Shown here piece after piece: positions 7,696 through 16,807 of a stretch of 58,409 nt of DNA. Source of the stretch: Azoarcus sp. Lineage in GTDB: Bacteria > Pseudomonadota > Gammaproteobacteria > Burkholderiales > Rhodocyclaceae. Below the pieces are notes generated by a model that ran no database searches, was not told where the DNA came from, and saw only the letters and a program-made list of their open reading frames with translations. Where the stretch lies: positions 1-58,409 of the forward strand of contig JAITQD010000068.1 in the NCBI GenBank assembly GCA_031289095.1. Direction: 5' to 3'. The stretch's first letter is position 1. Every line of letters begins with the position of its first letter. The position numbers and the translations under genes are program-made.

Positions 7696-8678
7696 GCAAA
7701 CCCTTTTCGGCCTTGCCAGCGGAGGAGGGGGAATCCGCCGCTGACGACGGGCCGTCCTCCGGCCTGCGGCTGGATATCGACGGACTGGTCTCCGAATTGC
7801 GCGCCTTGCGCGTGCATTCGCTGCAAACGAGAAGTCGCATCGGCAGACCGCCCAAGCTGCCGTCGCGCAAGGCGCTGGCGGGCATCGTCGATGGCCTGTC
7901 GGCGGCGATCTTTCCCAACCGGCTGGGTGCGCCGGAACTGACCGACGAGGGACTCGATTATTTCGTCGGGCATACCCTCGACCGTTCGCTGCGCGCCCTG
8001 TACGACGAAGTGCGCCGCGAGCTGCGTTTTGCCGCCAACCTGACCCCGGAGACGCAAAGCGCCGGTCTTGATGCCGAAGCGGCGGCGACCGTAAAAGGGC
8101 TCGCGGCGCAGTTGCCAAAAGTGCGGGATTTGCTTGACCGCGATCTGCGCGCTGCGTTCCAGGGCGATCCGGCGGCGCGCAGCATCGACGAGGTGCTGGT
8201 CTGCTACCCGGGGATCGTCGCCATCACCTACCACCGCCTCGCGCACGAGCTTTACCTGCGCGGCGCGCCGCTCACTGCGCGGATCATCGCCGAGATCGCG
8301 CATTCATCCACCGGCATCGACATCCATCCCGGCGCCAGCATTGGCGGCAGCTTCTTCATCGACCACGGCACAGGTGTGGTGATCGGCGAGACCGCCGTCA
8401 TTGGCGAGCGGGTGCGCATCTACCAGGCCGTCACCCTGGGCGCGAAACGTTTCCCGGTCGATGAAAATGGTAACCTGATAAAAGGTGGGGCGCGGCACCC
8501 GATTGTCGAGGATGACGTGGTGATTTACGCCGGAGCCACCCTTCTGGGGCGCATCACCATTGGGCGCGGATCGTCCATCGGCGGCAGCGTGTGGCTCACG
8601 CGCAGCGTGCCGCCCAACAGTTACATCACGCAGGCATTGGCGCAAAGCGAAGTTTTTACCGCCGGTGGCGGTATCTGA
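7692..8678 (+). CDS. cysE: Serine O-acetyltransferase (EpsC/CysE type)
   Basis: A 328-residue enzyme that makes O-acetylserine from serine and acetyl-CoA. The start is a GTG overlapping the cysK stop (GTGA). The C-terminal half has left-handed beta-helix hexapeptide repeats ([20 protein letters not shown], then [20 protein letters not shown] and [15 protein letters not shown]) with the catalytic His in DHGTG. The N-terminal about 190 residues are longer than in E. coli CysE (273 residues in total). That fits the long EpsC-type acetyltransferases that often accompany Family 2A encapsulins. It ends 30 bases before the encapsulin start, so one operon is likely. Confidence 0.93.
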   Translation: MSKPFSALPAEEGESAADDGPSSGLRLDIDGLVSELRALRVHSLQTRSRIGRPPKLPSRKALAGIVDGLSAAIFPNRLGAPELTDEGLDYFVGHTLDRSLRALYDEVRRELRFAANLTPETQSAGLDAEAAATVKGLAAQLPKVRDLLDRDLRAAFQGDPAARSIDEVLVCYPGIVAITYHRLAHELYLRGAPLTARIIAEIAHSSTGIDIHPGASIGGSFFIDHGTGVVIGETAVIGERVRIYQAVTLGAKRFPVDENGNLIKGGARHPIVEDDVVIYAGATLLGRITIGRGSSIGGSVWLTRSVPPNSYITQALAQSEVFTAGGGI

Positions 8679-8708
8679 TCGTTTGAGGAAACTCGGGAGG
8701 AAATGGGA

Positions 8709-9641
8709 ATGACCGATATTCATGATGCACAAACCGCACTGGGCGACGTTGCCGCCCGAACGCTTGCAAACGCGACCAAGACTGTGCCCATGCTGGGGCG
8801 CATCACGCCGCGCTGGCTGCCGCAATTCCTGCAATGGGTGGGGGTCGAGGCGGGCATTTACCGCGTCAACAAAGTCAAGGACGAGTCCGCCATCGCGGTG
8901 AACTGTTCGGGACGCAACGATGAAAAGGAGTTGCTCCAGACCTTTGTCGATTACGAAGAGTGGGGCCGGGAATACGCGTTGAGTGCAGTCAATGCCGTGG
9001 TCGATGTGCACACCCGCGTCTCCGACCTCTACAGCAGCCCGCACAACCAGATCCAGGAGCAATTGCGGCTCACCATCGAAATTATCAAAGAGCGCCAGGA
9101 AAGCGAACTCATCAACAACCAGGAATACGGCCTGCTCAACAACGTCGCCGGGCATCAGCGTTTGCAACCGCTCGTCGGCGCGCCGACGCCGGACGATTTC
9201 GACGAACTGCTCTCCCTGGTGTGGAAAGAACCAGCCTTCGTCCTGCTCCATCCCCGCACCATCGCCGCTTTCGGGCGCGAATGTACGCGGCGCGGCGTGC
9301 CGCCTCCCACCGTGTCGCTGTTCGGTTCGCAGTTCATCACCTGGCGCGGCGTGCCGCTTGTGCCAAGCAACAAGGTAGAAATCAAGGATGGCAAAAGCAG
9401 CGTCCTGCTGCTGCGCACGGGCGAGGGCCGGCAGGGCGTGGTCGGCCTCTATCAGCCCGACTTGCCGGGCGAACAGAGCCGGGGCCTGTCCGTGCGCTTC
9501 ATGGGGATCAACCACAAGGCGATTGCTTCGTACCTGGTCTCGCTTTATTGCTCGCTTGCGGTGCTGACGGATGACGCCCTCGCCGTACTCGAAAACGTGG
9601 AAGTGGACAAGTACCATGACTACGCACATCAGTATCGCTGA
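8709..9641 (+). CDS. Family 2A encapsulin shell protein (SrpI-like)
   Basis: A 310-residue protein recognised as a Family 2A encapsulin (SrpI/MMPI group, HK97-type fold). Supporting segments are an N-terminal helix region, LQTFVDYEEWGREYALSAVN, VDVHTRVSDLYSSPHNQIQE, INNQEYGLLNN, PAFVLLHPRTIAAFGRECTR and the C-terminal SYLVSLYCSLAVLTDDALA. Such shells form icosahedral compartments loaded with a cysteine desulfurase, and the next gene encodes one. ATG 8709 is preferred over ATG 8703 because GGGAGG (8695-8700) is then 8 bases away instead of 2. It overlaps the desulfurase gene by 26 bases. Assignment is by recognition of the family plus the gene neighbourhood; no structure search was run. Confidence 0.9.
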   Translation: MTDIHDAQTALGDVAARTLANATKTVPMLGRITPRWLPQFLQWVGVEAGIYRVNKVKDESAIAVNCSGRNDEKELLQTFVDYEEWGREYALSAVNAVVDVHTRVSDLYSSPHNQIQEQLRLTIEIIKERQESELINNQEYGLLNNVAGHQRLQPLVGAPTPDDFDELLSLVWKEPAFVLLHPRTIAAFGRECTRRGVPPPTVSLFGSQFITWRGVPLVPSNKVEIKDGKSSVLLLRTGEGRQGVVGLYQPDLPGEQSRGLSVRFMGINHKAIASYLVSLYCSLAVLTDDALAVLENVEVDKYHDYAHQYR

Positions 9642-11202
9642 CGCCTCCCCGGTCACGCCCGAAGCCCTGGGCCTGCCCGGCGAAGCGGAACTGGCGCAGT
9701 TGGCGGCGCGGTTTTTCAACGCGCCGCCCGCCCCGCTGGAACTGGACGAAGCCCGCCCGGAACCGATCGTCGGCGGGGGCGCGGCCCGGACGCCGTTCGA
9801 TGTGCCGTTGCCGGACATCCGGGAACTGGCGGTCTGGAAAACTCCGCCCGCCCCGACGGTCGCCCCTTACTATTTTCTGAACAATACGCCGTCCTTCCCG
9901 TCCGGCATTGATGTGCCTGTCACCCGCCCCGCGCCGGGGCCGAACGCTTTTTCGGCGGGACAGGCGGTGCCGGGGCAGGCGTTCGACGTCCACGCCGTCC
10001 GTAAGGATTTTCCGCTGCTCGCGGAAACGGTCAATGGTCGCCCGCTCGTCTGGCTCGACAATGCCGCCACCACGCAAAAACCACAGTCCGTCATCGACCG
10101 GTTGGCGTACTTCTACGCGCACGAGAACTCCAACATTCACCGCGCCGCGCACGAACTGGCGGCGCGCTCGACCGATGCCTACGAGGCAGCGCGCGAGACC
10201 GTACGCCGTTTTGTGAATGCGCGCTCGGTCAATGAAATCGTGTTCGTGCGCGGCACGACCGAAGGCATCAACCTTGTCGCGCAAAGCTGGGGACGGCAGA
10301 ACCTGAAACCCGGCGACGAAATTCTCGTCACCTGGCTCGAACACCACGCCAACATCGTGCCCTGGCAACAACTGGCGGCGCAGACCGGCGCGGTGCTGAA
10401 AGTCGCGCCGGTCGACGGTCGTGGCGCAGTCTGTCTCGACGAGTACGAAAAACTGCTTGGCCCAAAGACGAAACTGGTCGCCTTCACCCAGGTATCCAAC
10501 GCGCTCGGCACCGTCACCCCGGCGGCGGAAATGACGCGGCTTGCGCATGCCAGGGGTGCGAAAGTCCTGGTCGATGGCGCGCAATCCGTCTCCCACATGC
10601 GTACTGACGTGCTGGCGCTCGGCTGCGACTGGTTCGTGTTCTCCGGGCACAAAGTATTCGGCCCGACGGGCATCGGCGCGCTCTACGGTAGGGAAGACCT
10701 GCTCAACGCCACCGATCCCTGGCAAGGCGGCGGCAACATGATCCAGGACGTCACCTTCGAGCGCACGCTCTACCAGGACGCTCCGGCGCGTTTCGAGGCT
10801 GGCACCGGCAACATCGCCGACGCCGTGGGGCTGGGCGCGGCGCTGGAATACGTCGAAAGAATCGGTATCGACAACATCGCCCGCCACGAACACGACCTGC
10901 TCCTGTACGGTACGCGCCTGCTCTCGGAAATACCTGGGCTGCGCATCATCGGGCAGGCGGCGGAAAAAGCGGGCGTACTTTCTTTTGTGCTCGACGGGCG
11001 CGACACCGTGAAAATCGGCAGCGCGCTCAACAAGGAAGGCATCGCCGTGCGCGCCGGACACCACTGTGCCCAGCCGATCCTGCGCCGTTTCGGGCTGGAA
11101 GCCACCGTGCGCCCATCGCTGGCGCTCTACAACACCCATGCCGACCTGGATGCGCTGGCGGCGGCGGTGTGGAAAATCGTGCGCGCCGGCAAAGCGGGGT
11201 AA
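9616..11202 (+). CDS. SufS-like cysteine desulfurase with long N-terminal extension, encapsulin cargo
   Basis: The 528-residue protein has a class II cysteine desulfurase (SufS/CsdA-type) domain from about residue 120. The PLP lysine is K346 in FSGHKVFGPTG and the catalytic cysteine is C484 in RAGHHCAQP. The first ~115 residues are Ala/Pro-rich and look disordered, with two short conserved-looking hydrophobic segments: LAQLAARFF (26-34) and PYYFL (84-88). SufS enzymes normally lack this part. In Family 2A systems such an N-terminal domain directs the enzyme into the shell. The start at ATG 9616 lies inside the encapsulin gene. The reaction is L-cysteine to alanine plus enzyme-bound persulfide. 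A terminator follows 22 bases after the stop. Confidence 0.92.
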   Translation: MTTHISIADASPVTPEALGLPGEAELAQLAARFFNAPPAPLELDEARPEPIVGGGAARTPFDVPLPDIRELAVWKTPPAPTVAPYYFLNNTPSFPSGIDVPVTRPAPGPNAFSAGQAVPGQAFDVHAVRKDFPLLAETVNGRPLVWLDNAATTQKPQSVIDRLAYFYAHENSNIHRAAHELAARSTDAYEAARETVRRFVNARSVNEIVFVRGTTEGINLVAQSWGRQNLKPGDEILVTWLEHHANIVPWQQLAAQTGAVLKVAPVDGRGAVCLDEYEKLLGPKTKLVAFTQVSNALGTVTPAAEMTRLAHARGAKVLVDGAQSVSHMRTDVLALGCDWFVFSGHKVFGPTGIGALYGREDLLNATDPWQGGGNMIQDVTFERTLYQDAPARFEAGTGNIADAVGLGAALEYVERIGIDNIARHEHDLLLYGTRLLSEIPGLRIIGQAAEKAGVLSFVLDGRDTVKIGSALNKEGIAVRAGHHCAQPILRRFGLEATVRPSLALYNTHADLDALAAAVWKIVRAGKAG

Positions 11203-11217
11203 TAACGCGCCAAACCG

Positions 11218-11266
11218 CGCTGGCAGAATCGGGTTTCAGTTCCGATTCTGTCGGCGGCGTTTTTTT
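11218..11266 (+). terminator. Rho-independent terminator of the encapsulin operon
   Basis: CAGAATCGG (11224-11232) pairs with CCGATTCTG (11242-11250), and the stem extends outward with wobbles to about 11218/11256. Seven T follow at 11260-11266. It closes the cysK-to-desulfurase operon and abuts the stop of the convergent DUF465 gene. Confidence 0.85.
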
Positions 11267-11484
11267 CAGGCGAGATCGTCCGGTTCGATCAAGCGTTCGA
11301 GCGCGCTGATGCGATCCTTGAGCGCCAGCTTGCGCTTTTTCATTCGTCGCACGAGCAACTCATCGCCGGTCTGGGATTCGGCCAGGCGGGCGATGGCGTC
11401 GTCGAGATCGCGGTGTTCATCGTGCAAGCGTGCGAGACGCTCATGCAGCGTCCCGGTTGTATCGAAAATATCGTCGTTCATCAT
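11266..11484 (-). CDS. DUF465 (YdcH-like) small protein
   Basis: A 72-residue helical, highly charged protein (TLHERLARLHDEHRDLDDAI, then VRRMKKRKLALKDRISALER). This is the pattern of the DUF465/YdcH family, short two-helix proteins of unknown role common in proteobacteria. ATG 11484 is chosen because GAGG precedes it closely; ATG 11496 or 11481 are possible. It is divergent from greB and convergent with the encapsulin operon, whose T-run touches its stop. Confidence 0.75.
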   Translation of the reverse strand: MMNDDIFDTTGTLHERLARLHDEHRDLDDAIARLAESQTGDELLVRRMKKRKLALKDRISALERLIEPDDLA

Positions 11485-11605
11485 GGCCTCGGGCATGTCG
11501 ACGGGCGGGTTTTACCCGTGGCTATGGTATGTGTCCACAGGCGGGAAAACAATCGCCGTCCCGGAAGAATCCGGTTAACATCGGCCCATTCGAGCGGAAC
11601 GGATC

Positions 11606-12166
11606 ATGAACAAGGCTTTCGTCAAGGAATCCGAGGGCGACGACGAAGAAGAATTGTCGCCTTCGCTGCGTCTGCCGCCGGGCAGCAAAAACTACATGAC
11701 GCCGCGCGGCTACCAGGCGCTGCGCGAGGAACTCGAACAGCTTCTGCGCGTCGAGCGTCCGAAAATCGTGGAGATCGTGTCCTGGGCCGCTGGCAACGGC
11801 GACCGTTCGGAGAACGGCGACTACATCTACGGCAAAAAGCGTCTGCGCGAAATCGACCGCCGTCTCCGCTTCCTGAGTAAGCGCATCGACAATGCCGAAG
11901 TCGTCGATCCCCGTGCGCAACAAGGTTGCGATCAAGTGTTTTTCGGGGCCACGGTGACGATCTGCGATGCCGGCGATGCCGAGACCCTCGAACAGAACTG
12001 GCAGATCGTCGGCATCGACGAAGCCGACGTCGCCGCTGGCAGAATCAGCTGGATATCGCCGCTCGCCCGCGCCCTGCTCAAGGCGCATGAGGGCGACATG
12101 GTGCGCTTCGCCAGCCCGGCAGGCGTGCGGGAAGTAGAAATCGTCAGGGTCAGGTATGACGGGTAG
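11606..12166 (+). CDS. greB: Transcription elongation factor GreB
   Basis: A 186-residue Gre factor. An N-terminal coiled-coil domain carries the acidic tip ENGDYIYGKKRLREIDRR. The C-terminal FKBP-like domain holds VFFGATVTICDAGD, then the conserved GISWISPLARALLKA-type segment. GreB stimulates RNA polymerase to cleave backtracked RNA. It has a short acidic N-terminal addition (EGDDEEELS), and the GKKRLREIDRR sequence fits GreB better than GreA. Its 3' end overlaps the convergent guaD by 17 bases. Confidence 0.92.
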   Translation: MNKAFVKESEGDDEEELSPSLRLPPGSKNYMTPRGYQALREELEQLLRVERPKIVEIVSWAAGNGDRSENGDYIYGKKRLREIDRRLRFLSKRIDNAEVVDPRAQQGCDQVFFGATVTICDAGDAETLEQNWQIVGIDEADVAAGRISWISPLARALLKAHEGDMVRFASPAGVREVEIVRVRYDG

Positions 12167-13463
12167 ACGCGGGTTCGCCGAGGATGTGGGTGGCGGCCAC
12201 ACAGCGGTCGTCGCCGAGCGTCATCAGCACGAACAGCCGTTCCGTGCGCGTGGTGGCGCGGGACATGCGGTACTCCAGCAATGGCGTGGCCTTCGGGTCG
12301 AGGACGATGAAATCGGCTTCGCGCCCGGCGGCGAAGCTGCCGATGAATTCATCCAGGCAGAGGGCGCGCGCGCCACCGAGCGTGGCGATGTAGAAGCCCT
12401 GCTCGGGCGTGAGCGTCTGTCCGCCTAGTTGCAGCACCTTGTAGGCTTCGTTGAGCGTTTGCAGCAGGGAAAAACTGGTGCCTGCGCCGATGTCGGTGCC
12501 GAGTCCGACCCGCAGCCCGAATTGACGCGCCCTGGCGAGATCGAACAGGCCGGAGCCGAGGAACAGGTTGGAGGTGGGGCAAAAGCTCACTGCCGCGCCG
12601 TGCAGGGCCATGCGGCGGCGGTCTTCATCGTCGAGCCAGATGCAGTGGGCGTAGAGACTGCGCGCGCCGAGCAGGCCGTGGCGTTCGTAGACATCGAGAT
12701 AGCTGCGCGCCTCCGGGTGCAGTTTTGCTACCCAGGCCACTTCCGCGCGCTGCTCGGCGAGGTGCGATTGCAGGTATAGTCCGGGAATGTCGGCGAGCAG
12801 CCGCCCGATGCGCCGCAGTTGTTCCGGGGTGGAAGTCGGGACAAAACGGGGCGTCACGGCGTAGGCGAGGCGCGCGCGTCCATGCCATTTTTCGATCAGC
12901 GCCCGGGTGTGGGCGTCGCCCGTGTCGGCGTCCTCGTGCAGGTAGGCGGGGCAATTGCGATCCATCAACACCTTGCCGGCGATGAGGCGCATCTGGCGCG
13001 CGTGCGCCGCCGCGAAGATAGCGTCGACCGATGCCGGATGCACGGTGGCGAAGGCCATCGCCGTGGTGGTGCCATTGCGCAGCAGTTGATCGCAGAAAAA
13101 ATTCGCCTCGGCGGCGGCATGGGCGGGATTGGCGAACTGGCGTTCGGCAGGAAAGGTGTATTTCTCCAGCCAGGCGGTGAGTTGTTCGCCGTGGCTGGCG
13201 AGTGCGGCGGTTTGCGCGTAATGCGTGTGGGTGTCGATGAAGCCGGGCAGGATCAGCTTGCCGCGATAGTCGAAATGACGCGCATCGGTCGGGAGATTCG
13301 GCAGCAACGCATTGGCCGGGCCGCAATGCAGAACGTGACCGTCTGAGATGACGAGCAGCCCGTCGGGGATGTGCTCACAGGCGGATTCGCCCTGCTCGGC
13401 GGGATCGGCGGTGAAGTGAACGACTTCGCCGCGCACGGCGAGAAAGGATGGGTGAGCGCTCAT
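12150..13463 (-). CDS. guaD: Guanine deaminase
   Basis: A 437-residue amidohydrolase that converts guanine to xanthine and ammonia. Metal ligands appear in the GFIDTHTHYAQ motif. The GuaD-typical ALASHGEQLTAWLEKYTFPA and the later YAHCIWLDDEDRRRM, VSFCPTSNLFLGSGLF and GLGTDIGAGTSFSLL segments follow in order. The start is ATG 13463; a TTG further upstream is less likely. It lies alone, convergent with greB (3' ends overlap by 17 bases) and downstream of recQ on the same strand. Confidence 0.92.
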   Translation of the reverse strand: MSAHPSFLAVRGEVVHFTADPAEQGESACEHIPDGLLVISDGHVLHCGPANALLPNLPTDARHFDYRGKLILPGFIDTHTHYAQTAALASHGEQLTAWLEKYTFPAERQFANPAHAAAEANFFCDQLLRNGTTTAMAFATVHPASVDAIFAAAHARQMRLIAGKVLMDRNCPAYLHEDADTGDAHTRALIEKWHGRARLAYAVTPRFVPTSTPEQLRRIGRLLADIPGLYLQSHLAEQRAEVAWVAKLHPEARSYLDVYERHGLLGARSLYAHCIWLDDEDRRRMALHGAAVSFCPTSNLFLGSGLFDLARARQFGLRVGLGTDIGAGTSFSLLQTLNEAYKVLQLGGQTLTPEQGFYIATLGGARALCLDEFIGSFAAGREADFIVLDPKATPLLEYRMSRATTRTERLFVLMTLGDDRCVAATHILGEPASTRHT

Positions 13464-13565
13464 GCCGCAGTGTTGCAAAATCGGGTAGCGCTGAAAAGCC
13501 CACTGGACGCATTCCTCGTTTTCGACAAAGCACCGCGCCTTGCACGCAATTGTGGAAAGGCAGCG

Positions 13566-15407
13566 CTATCCGCACGCCGCCACGATTTCCAGTATTTCCT
13601 TGCCGTAGGCTTCGAGCTTGTGGTCGCCGATGCCTGAAATTTGCCGCAAATCGCCGGACGCGCCGGGTCGGGCGATGGCGATGTCGCGCAAGGTGGCGTC
13701 GTGCAGGATGACGTAGGCGGGCACATTGCGCGTTTGCGCGGTGGCGGCGCGCCAAGCGCGCAGACGGTCGAACAGGGTGGTCGGTACGCCGCCGGGAATA
13801 TCGTGGGTCGTCGCCTTGTGCCGGGTTCTGGCTTTGCGGGCCTGTTCCGGAGCCACCCGGATCAGGAAGTCGACTTCGCCGCGCAGCAGGGGACGGGCCG
13901 CATCGGTGAGCGCCAGCGCGTTGTAGCGTTCGTGGTCGACGCTGATGAACTCATGGGCGATGAGCTGGCGGAACACCATGCGCCAGCGTTTTTCGTCGAG
14001 ATCGTTGCCGATGCCGAAAGTGGAGAGGCTTTCGTGCCCGCGATCCCGTACTTTGTCGGTGAGTTCGCCGCGCAGTACGTCGATCAGGTGTCCGGCCCCA
14101 TAGCGCTGGCCAGTGCGATAGACGCAGGACAACGCCTTGCGCGCGGCCTCGGTGGCGTTCCAGGACTGGGGCGGTTCGAGGCAGTTGTCGCAATTGCCGC
14201 AAGGGGGGGATTCCTCGCCGAAATAGGCGAGCAGATGCTGGCGGCGGCAGGTGGTGGTTTCGGCAAGGCCGACCAGGGCATCGAGCCGGTTGCGGGCAAG
14301 CCGGCGGTAAGTCTCGTAATTGTGGTCTTCCACGCCATCGCCGGCGTCGATCATGCGGCGCTGGCTGACCACGTCCTGCGCGCTCCATGCCATCCACGCC
14401 CGCGCCGGCTGGCCGTCGCGCCCGGCGCGCCCGGTTTCCTGGTAATAGCCTTCGATCGAGCGCGGCAGATCGAGATGAGCGACGAAGCGCACGTCGGGTT
14501 TGTCGATGCCCATGCCAAACGCGATCGTCGCCACCATCACGAGGCCGTCTTCGCGCAGGAAACGGTTCTGGTGCGTGGCGCGGATGTCGGTGGGCAGCCC
14601 GGCGTGGTAGGGCAGGGCGGCGATGCCTTGTTCCTGCAACCAGGCGGCGGTTTCCTCGACCTTGCGTCGCGACAGGCAGTAGATGATGCCCGCCGCGCGC
14701 GAAGACTGGGGATGGATTTCGTCGCGGATAAAGTTGAGCAACTGGCGGCGCGGGTCGTTTTTTTCCACGACGGTGTAGCGGATGTTGGGCCGGTCGAAAC
14801 TGGAGATGAAGCGTCGCGACGTCTCCAGATGCAGGCGTTGCACGATTTCGTCGCGGGTTTGGCGGTCGGCGGTGGCGGTGAGCGCGATGCGCGGAATCGC
14901 CGGATAGCGGTCGGGCAGAATCGACAGTTGCAGGTATTCGGGGCGGAAATCGTGTCCCCATTGCGAGACGCAATGCGCCTCGTCGATAGCGAAAAGGGCG
15001 AGTTTCTCGGTGTCGCGCAGATGGTCGAGCCGGTCGAGAAACCTCGGTGTCATCAGGCGCTCGGGGGCGACGTAGAGCAGATCGAGACTGCCTTCGTGGA
15101 GGGCGCGTTCGGTGGCGCGCGCCGTACCGGCATCGAGGCTGGAATTAAGATAGTCCGCCGCCACGCCGGCTTCCTTGAGCGCGCTCACCTGGTCGTGCAT
15201 GAGCGCGATGAGCGGCGAGACCACGATGGCCGTGCCGGGCCGCATCAGAGCCGGAATCTGGTAGCACAGCGACTTGCCGCCGCCGGTGGGCATCAGCACG
15301 AGGGCGTCGCCGCCGCTGGCGACGTGCTCGATGATTTCTTGTTGTTCGCCGCGAAAAGCGTCGTAGCCGAAGACGTGGGCGAGAATGTCGCGCGCGTCGC
15401 GGCTCAT
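13566..15407 (-). CDS. recQ: ATP-dependent DNA helicase RecQ
   Basis: A 613-residue superfamily 2 helicase of normal RecQ length. It has Walker [17 protein letters not shown], Walker [25 protein letters not shown], motif [14 protein letters not shown], the RQC zinc site ([21 protein letters not shown]) and a C-terminal HRDC domain ([14 protein letters not shown]). It unwinds DNA during recombinational repair and fork restart. The open frame extends further upstream, but the ATG at 15407 starts the conserved sequence and overlaps the stop of the upstream rfaE2 gene (ATGA), so the two are coupled. Confidence 0.95.
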   Translation of the reverse strand: MSRDARDILAHVFGYDAFRGEQQEIIEHVASGGDALVLMPTGGGKSLCYQIPALMRPGTAIVVSPLIALMHDQVSALKEAGVAADYLNSSLDAGTARATERALHEGSLDLLYVAPERLMTPRFLDRLDHLRDTEKLALFAIDEAHCVSQWGHDFRPEYLQLSILPDRYPAIPRIALTATADRQTRDEIVQRLHLETSRRFISSFDRPNIRYTVVEKNDPRRQLLNFIRDEIHPQSSRAAGIIYCLSRRKVEETAAWLQEQGIAALPYHAGLPTDIRATHQNRFLREDGLVMVATIAFGMGIDKPDVRFVAHLDLPRSIEGYYQETGRAGRDGQPARAWMAWSAQDVVSQRRMIDAGDGVEDHNYETYRRLARNRLDALVGLAETTTCRRQHLLAYFGEESPPCGNCDNCLEPPQSWNATEAARKALSCVYRTGQRYGAGHLIDVLRGELTDKVRDRGHESLSTFGIGNDLDEKRWRMVFRQLIAHEFISVDHERYNALALTDAARPLLRGEVDFLIRVAPEQARKARTRHKATTHDIPGGVPTTLFDRLRAWRAATAQTRNVPAYVILHDATLRDIAIARPGASGDLRQISGIGDHKLEAYGKEILEIVAACG

Positions 15408-15913
15408 GGGCAGGGTGCGCCCGTGGCGCGGATGCGTTCGACGAGTGCGGAGGTGGAGCGTTCGACCTCGAACGGGATCGAATGCACGCTGCCGCCCCAG
15501 GCGTGCACTTCGGGTGCGCCGACGATGGCCTCCGCCGGCCAGTCGCCGCCCTTCGCCAGCACCTCTGGGCGGGCTTCGAGGATGCGGGCGAGCGGTGTGT
15601 CTTCCTCGAACCAAGTGACGAGATCGACGCTCTCCAGCGCGGCGATGACTGCGAGGCGATCTGCGAGCGGGTTCAGTGGCCGATCCGCGCCCTTGCCGAG
15701 CCGGCGCACCGAATCGTCGCTGTTGATCGCCACCACCAGCGCTGCGCCCAGGGCGCGTGCGCGCGCAAGGTAAGTGACGTGGCCGCGATGGAGAATGTCA
15801 AAACAGCCATTGGTAAACACCAGAGGGCGCGGTAGCCTGGCGGCGCGCGCGGCAAGCTCCTGCGGCGGGCAGAACTTGGACTCGAATATTGGGCGTTTGC
15901 AGGACATTGACAT
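15404..15913 (-). CDS. rfaE2: D-glycero-beta-D-manno-heptose 1-phosphate adenylyltransferase
   Basis: A protein of about 169 residues that corresponds to the C-terminal (E2) half of HldE. The nucleotidyltransferase signature appears as [18 protein letters not shown] (HxGH-type), then [19 protein letters not shown] and the [12 protein letters not shown] segment. It adenylates heptose-1-phosphate to make ADP-heptose for the lipopolysaccharide core. The kinase half (rfaE1) is not in the window, as expected where the two activities are separate genes. The ATG at 15907 is an alternative start. Confidence 0.9.
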   Translation of the reverse strand: MSMSCKRPIFESKFCPPQELAARAARLPRPLVFTNGCFDILHRGHVTYLARARALGAALVVAINSDDSVRRLGKGADRPLNPLADRLAVIAALESVDLVTWFEEDTPLARILEARPEVLAKGGDWPAEAIVGAPEVHAWGGSVHSIPFEVERSTSALVERIRATGAPCP

Positions 15914-15999
15914 GTTCACAGGAAGGTGAGGACGTATTGTAAGCCAGTCGCCGGTAAATGATATTGGAATACACGATGGTTGGATGCGCCGTCGGGATT

Positions 16000-16028
16000 T
16001 TGCGCCTGACCCGGCATGTGGGCACAAT
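16000..16028 (+). promoter_or_regulatory. Possible ampD promoter
   Basis: TTGCGC (16000-16005) and CACAAT (16023-16028) are separated by 17 bases, about 40 bases ahead of the ampD ribosome site. The boxes are imperfect, so this is only a candidate. Confidence 0.3.
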
Positions 16029-16064
16029 AATAAATTCTGACGGATGCGGATGGAGGAACAGGGG

Positions 16065-16589
16065 ATGCGGCAAGGCTGGTTGCGTGGGGTGAAGCGGATT
16101 GAATCGCCCAATTTCGATGCCCGTCCCGAAGGCGAACGCGTCAGCCTGATCGTGATCCACGCCATCAGTCTGCCGCCGGACGAATTCGACGGCCCCGGTG
16201 TGATCGAACTCTTCACCAACCGGCTTGATCCGACGGCGCATCCTTACTACGAGGGTATTCGCCACCTGCGGGTGTCGTCGCACTTTTTCATCCGCCGCGA
16301 TGGCGAACTGATCCAGTTCGTTTCCACAGCAAACCGTGCCTGGCACGCCGGGGCGTCAATATGGAAAGGACGCGAGCGGTGCAATGATTTTTCACTCGGC
16401 ATCGAACTCGAAGGCTGCGACACGCTGCCGTTCGAGGAAAGCCAGTACGTTGCCCTGGCGGCGCTCCTTCGGCGGCTGGCGCGGCATTATCCGGGGTGCG
16501 ACGTTGCAGGGCATTCCGATATCGCGCCCGGTCGCAAGACCGATCCAGGGCCGTTTTTCGACTGGGCGCGCCTCGGCCCTCGCCCGTAA
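16065..16589 (+). CDS. ampD: 1,6-anhydro-N-acetylmuramyl-L-alanine amidase AmpD
   Basis: A 174-residue N-acetylmuramoyl-L-alanine amidase (Amidase_2 fold) for cytosolic cell-wall recycling. Zinc ligands are in VIHAISLPP, WHAGAS and AGHSDIAPGRKTDPGP; the last segment carries the catalytic Lys and the final metal ligand. SPNFDARPEG near the N-terminus and the absence of a signal peptide fit AmpD. ATG 16065 is chosen over 16044 and 16050 because GGAGG (16052-16056) is 8 bases upstream. The next gene is a lytic transglycosylase, whose anhydro-muropeptide products are the AmpD substrate. Confidence 0.92.
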   Translation: MRQGWLRGVKRIESPNFDARPEGERVSLIVIHAISLPPDEFDGPGVIELFTNRLDPTAHPYYEGIRHLRVSSHFFIRRDGELIQFVSTANRAWHAGASIWKGRERCNDFSLGIELEGCDTLPFEESQYVALAALLRRLARHYPGCDVAGHSDIAPGRKTDPGPFFDWARLGPRP

Positions 16590-16686
16590 CCGCTGGCGGC
16601 GCTGCGCATCCGCACGCAAGCCCCGCCATTGCGGGCGATCCGACGCCTGTTTGCAACATGCTCGCTCCCGTGGGGAATCTTTTTGG

Positions 16687-16715
16687 TTGATCTATGTCAA
16701 TTCAGACGTTAGAAT
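16687..16715 (+). promoter_or_regulatory. Sigma-70-type promoter of the lytic transglycosylase gene
   Basis: TTGATC (16687-16692) and TAGAAT (16710-16715) are spaced by 17 bases in an A+T-rich stretch. The expected start near 16722 leaves a leader of about 85 bases before ATG 16808. Confidence 0.55.
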
Positions 16716-16807
16716 AGAATTTTGCTGCGGTGCAACAATCCGTATCCGCGCTTTTGCATGCTTTGCGCCAGGCGGCGCACCCCCTTGACCAGGAGGATAA
16801 CGCCAAC

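Noticed and set aside
13641-15773. 710-codon open frame antisense to recQ
   Set aside because: RecQ on the minus strand has all helicase motifs; the plus-strand frame has no domain and reflects codon bias.
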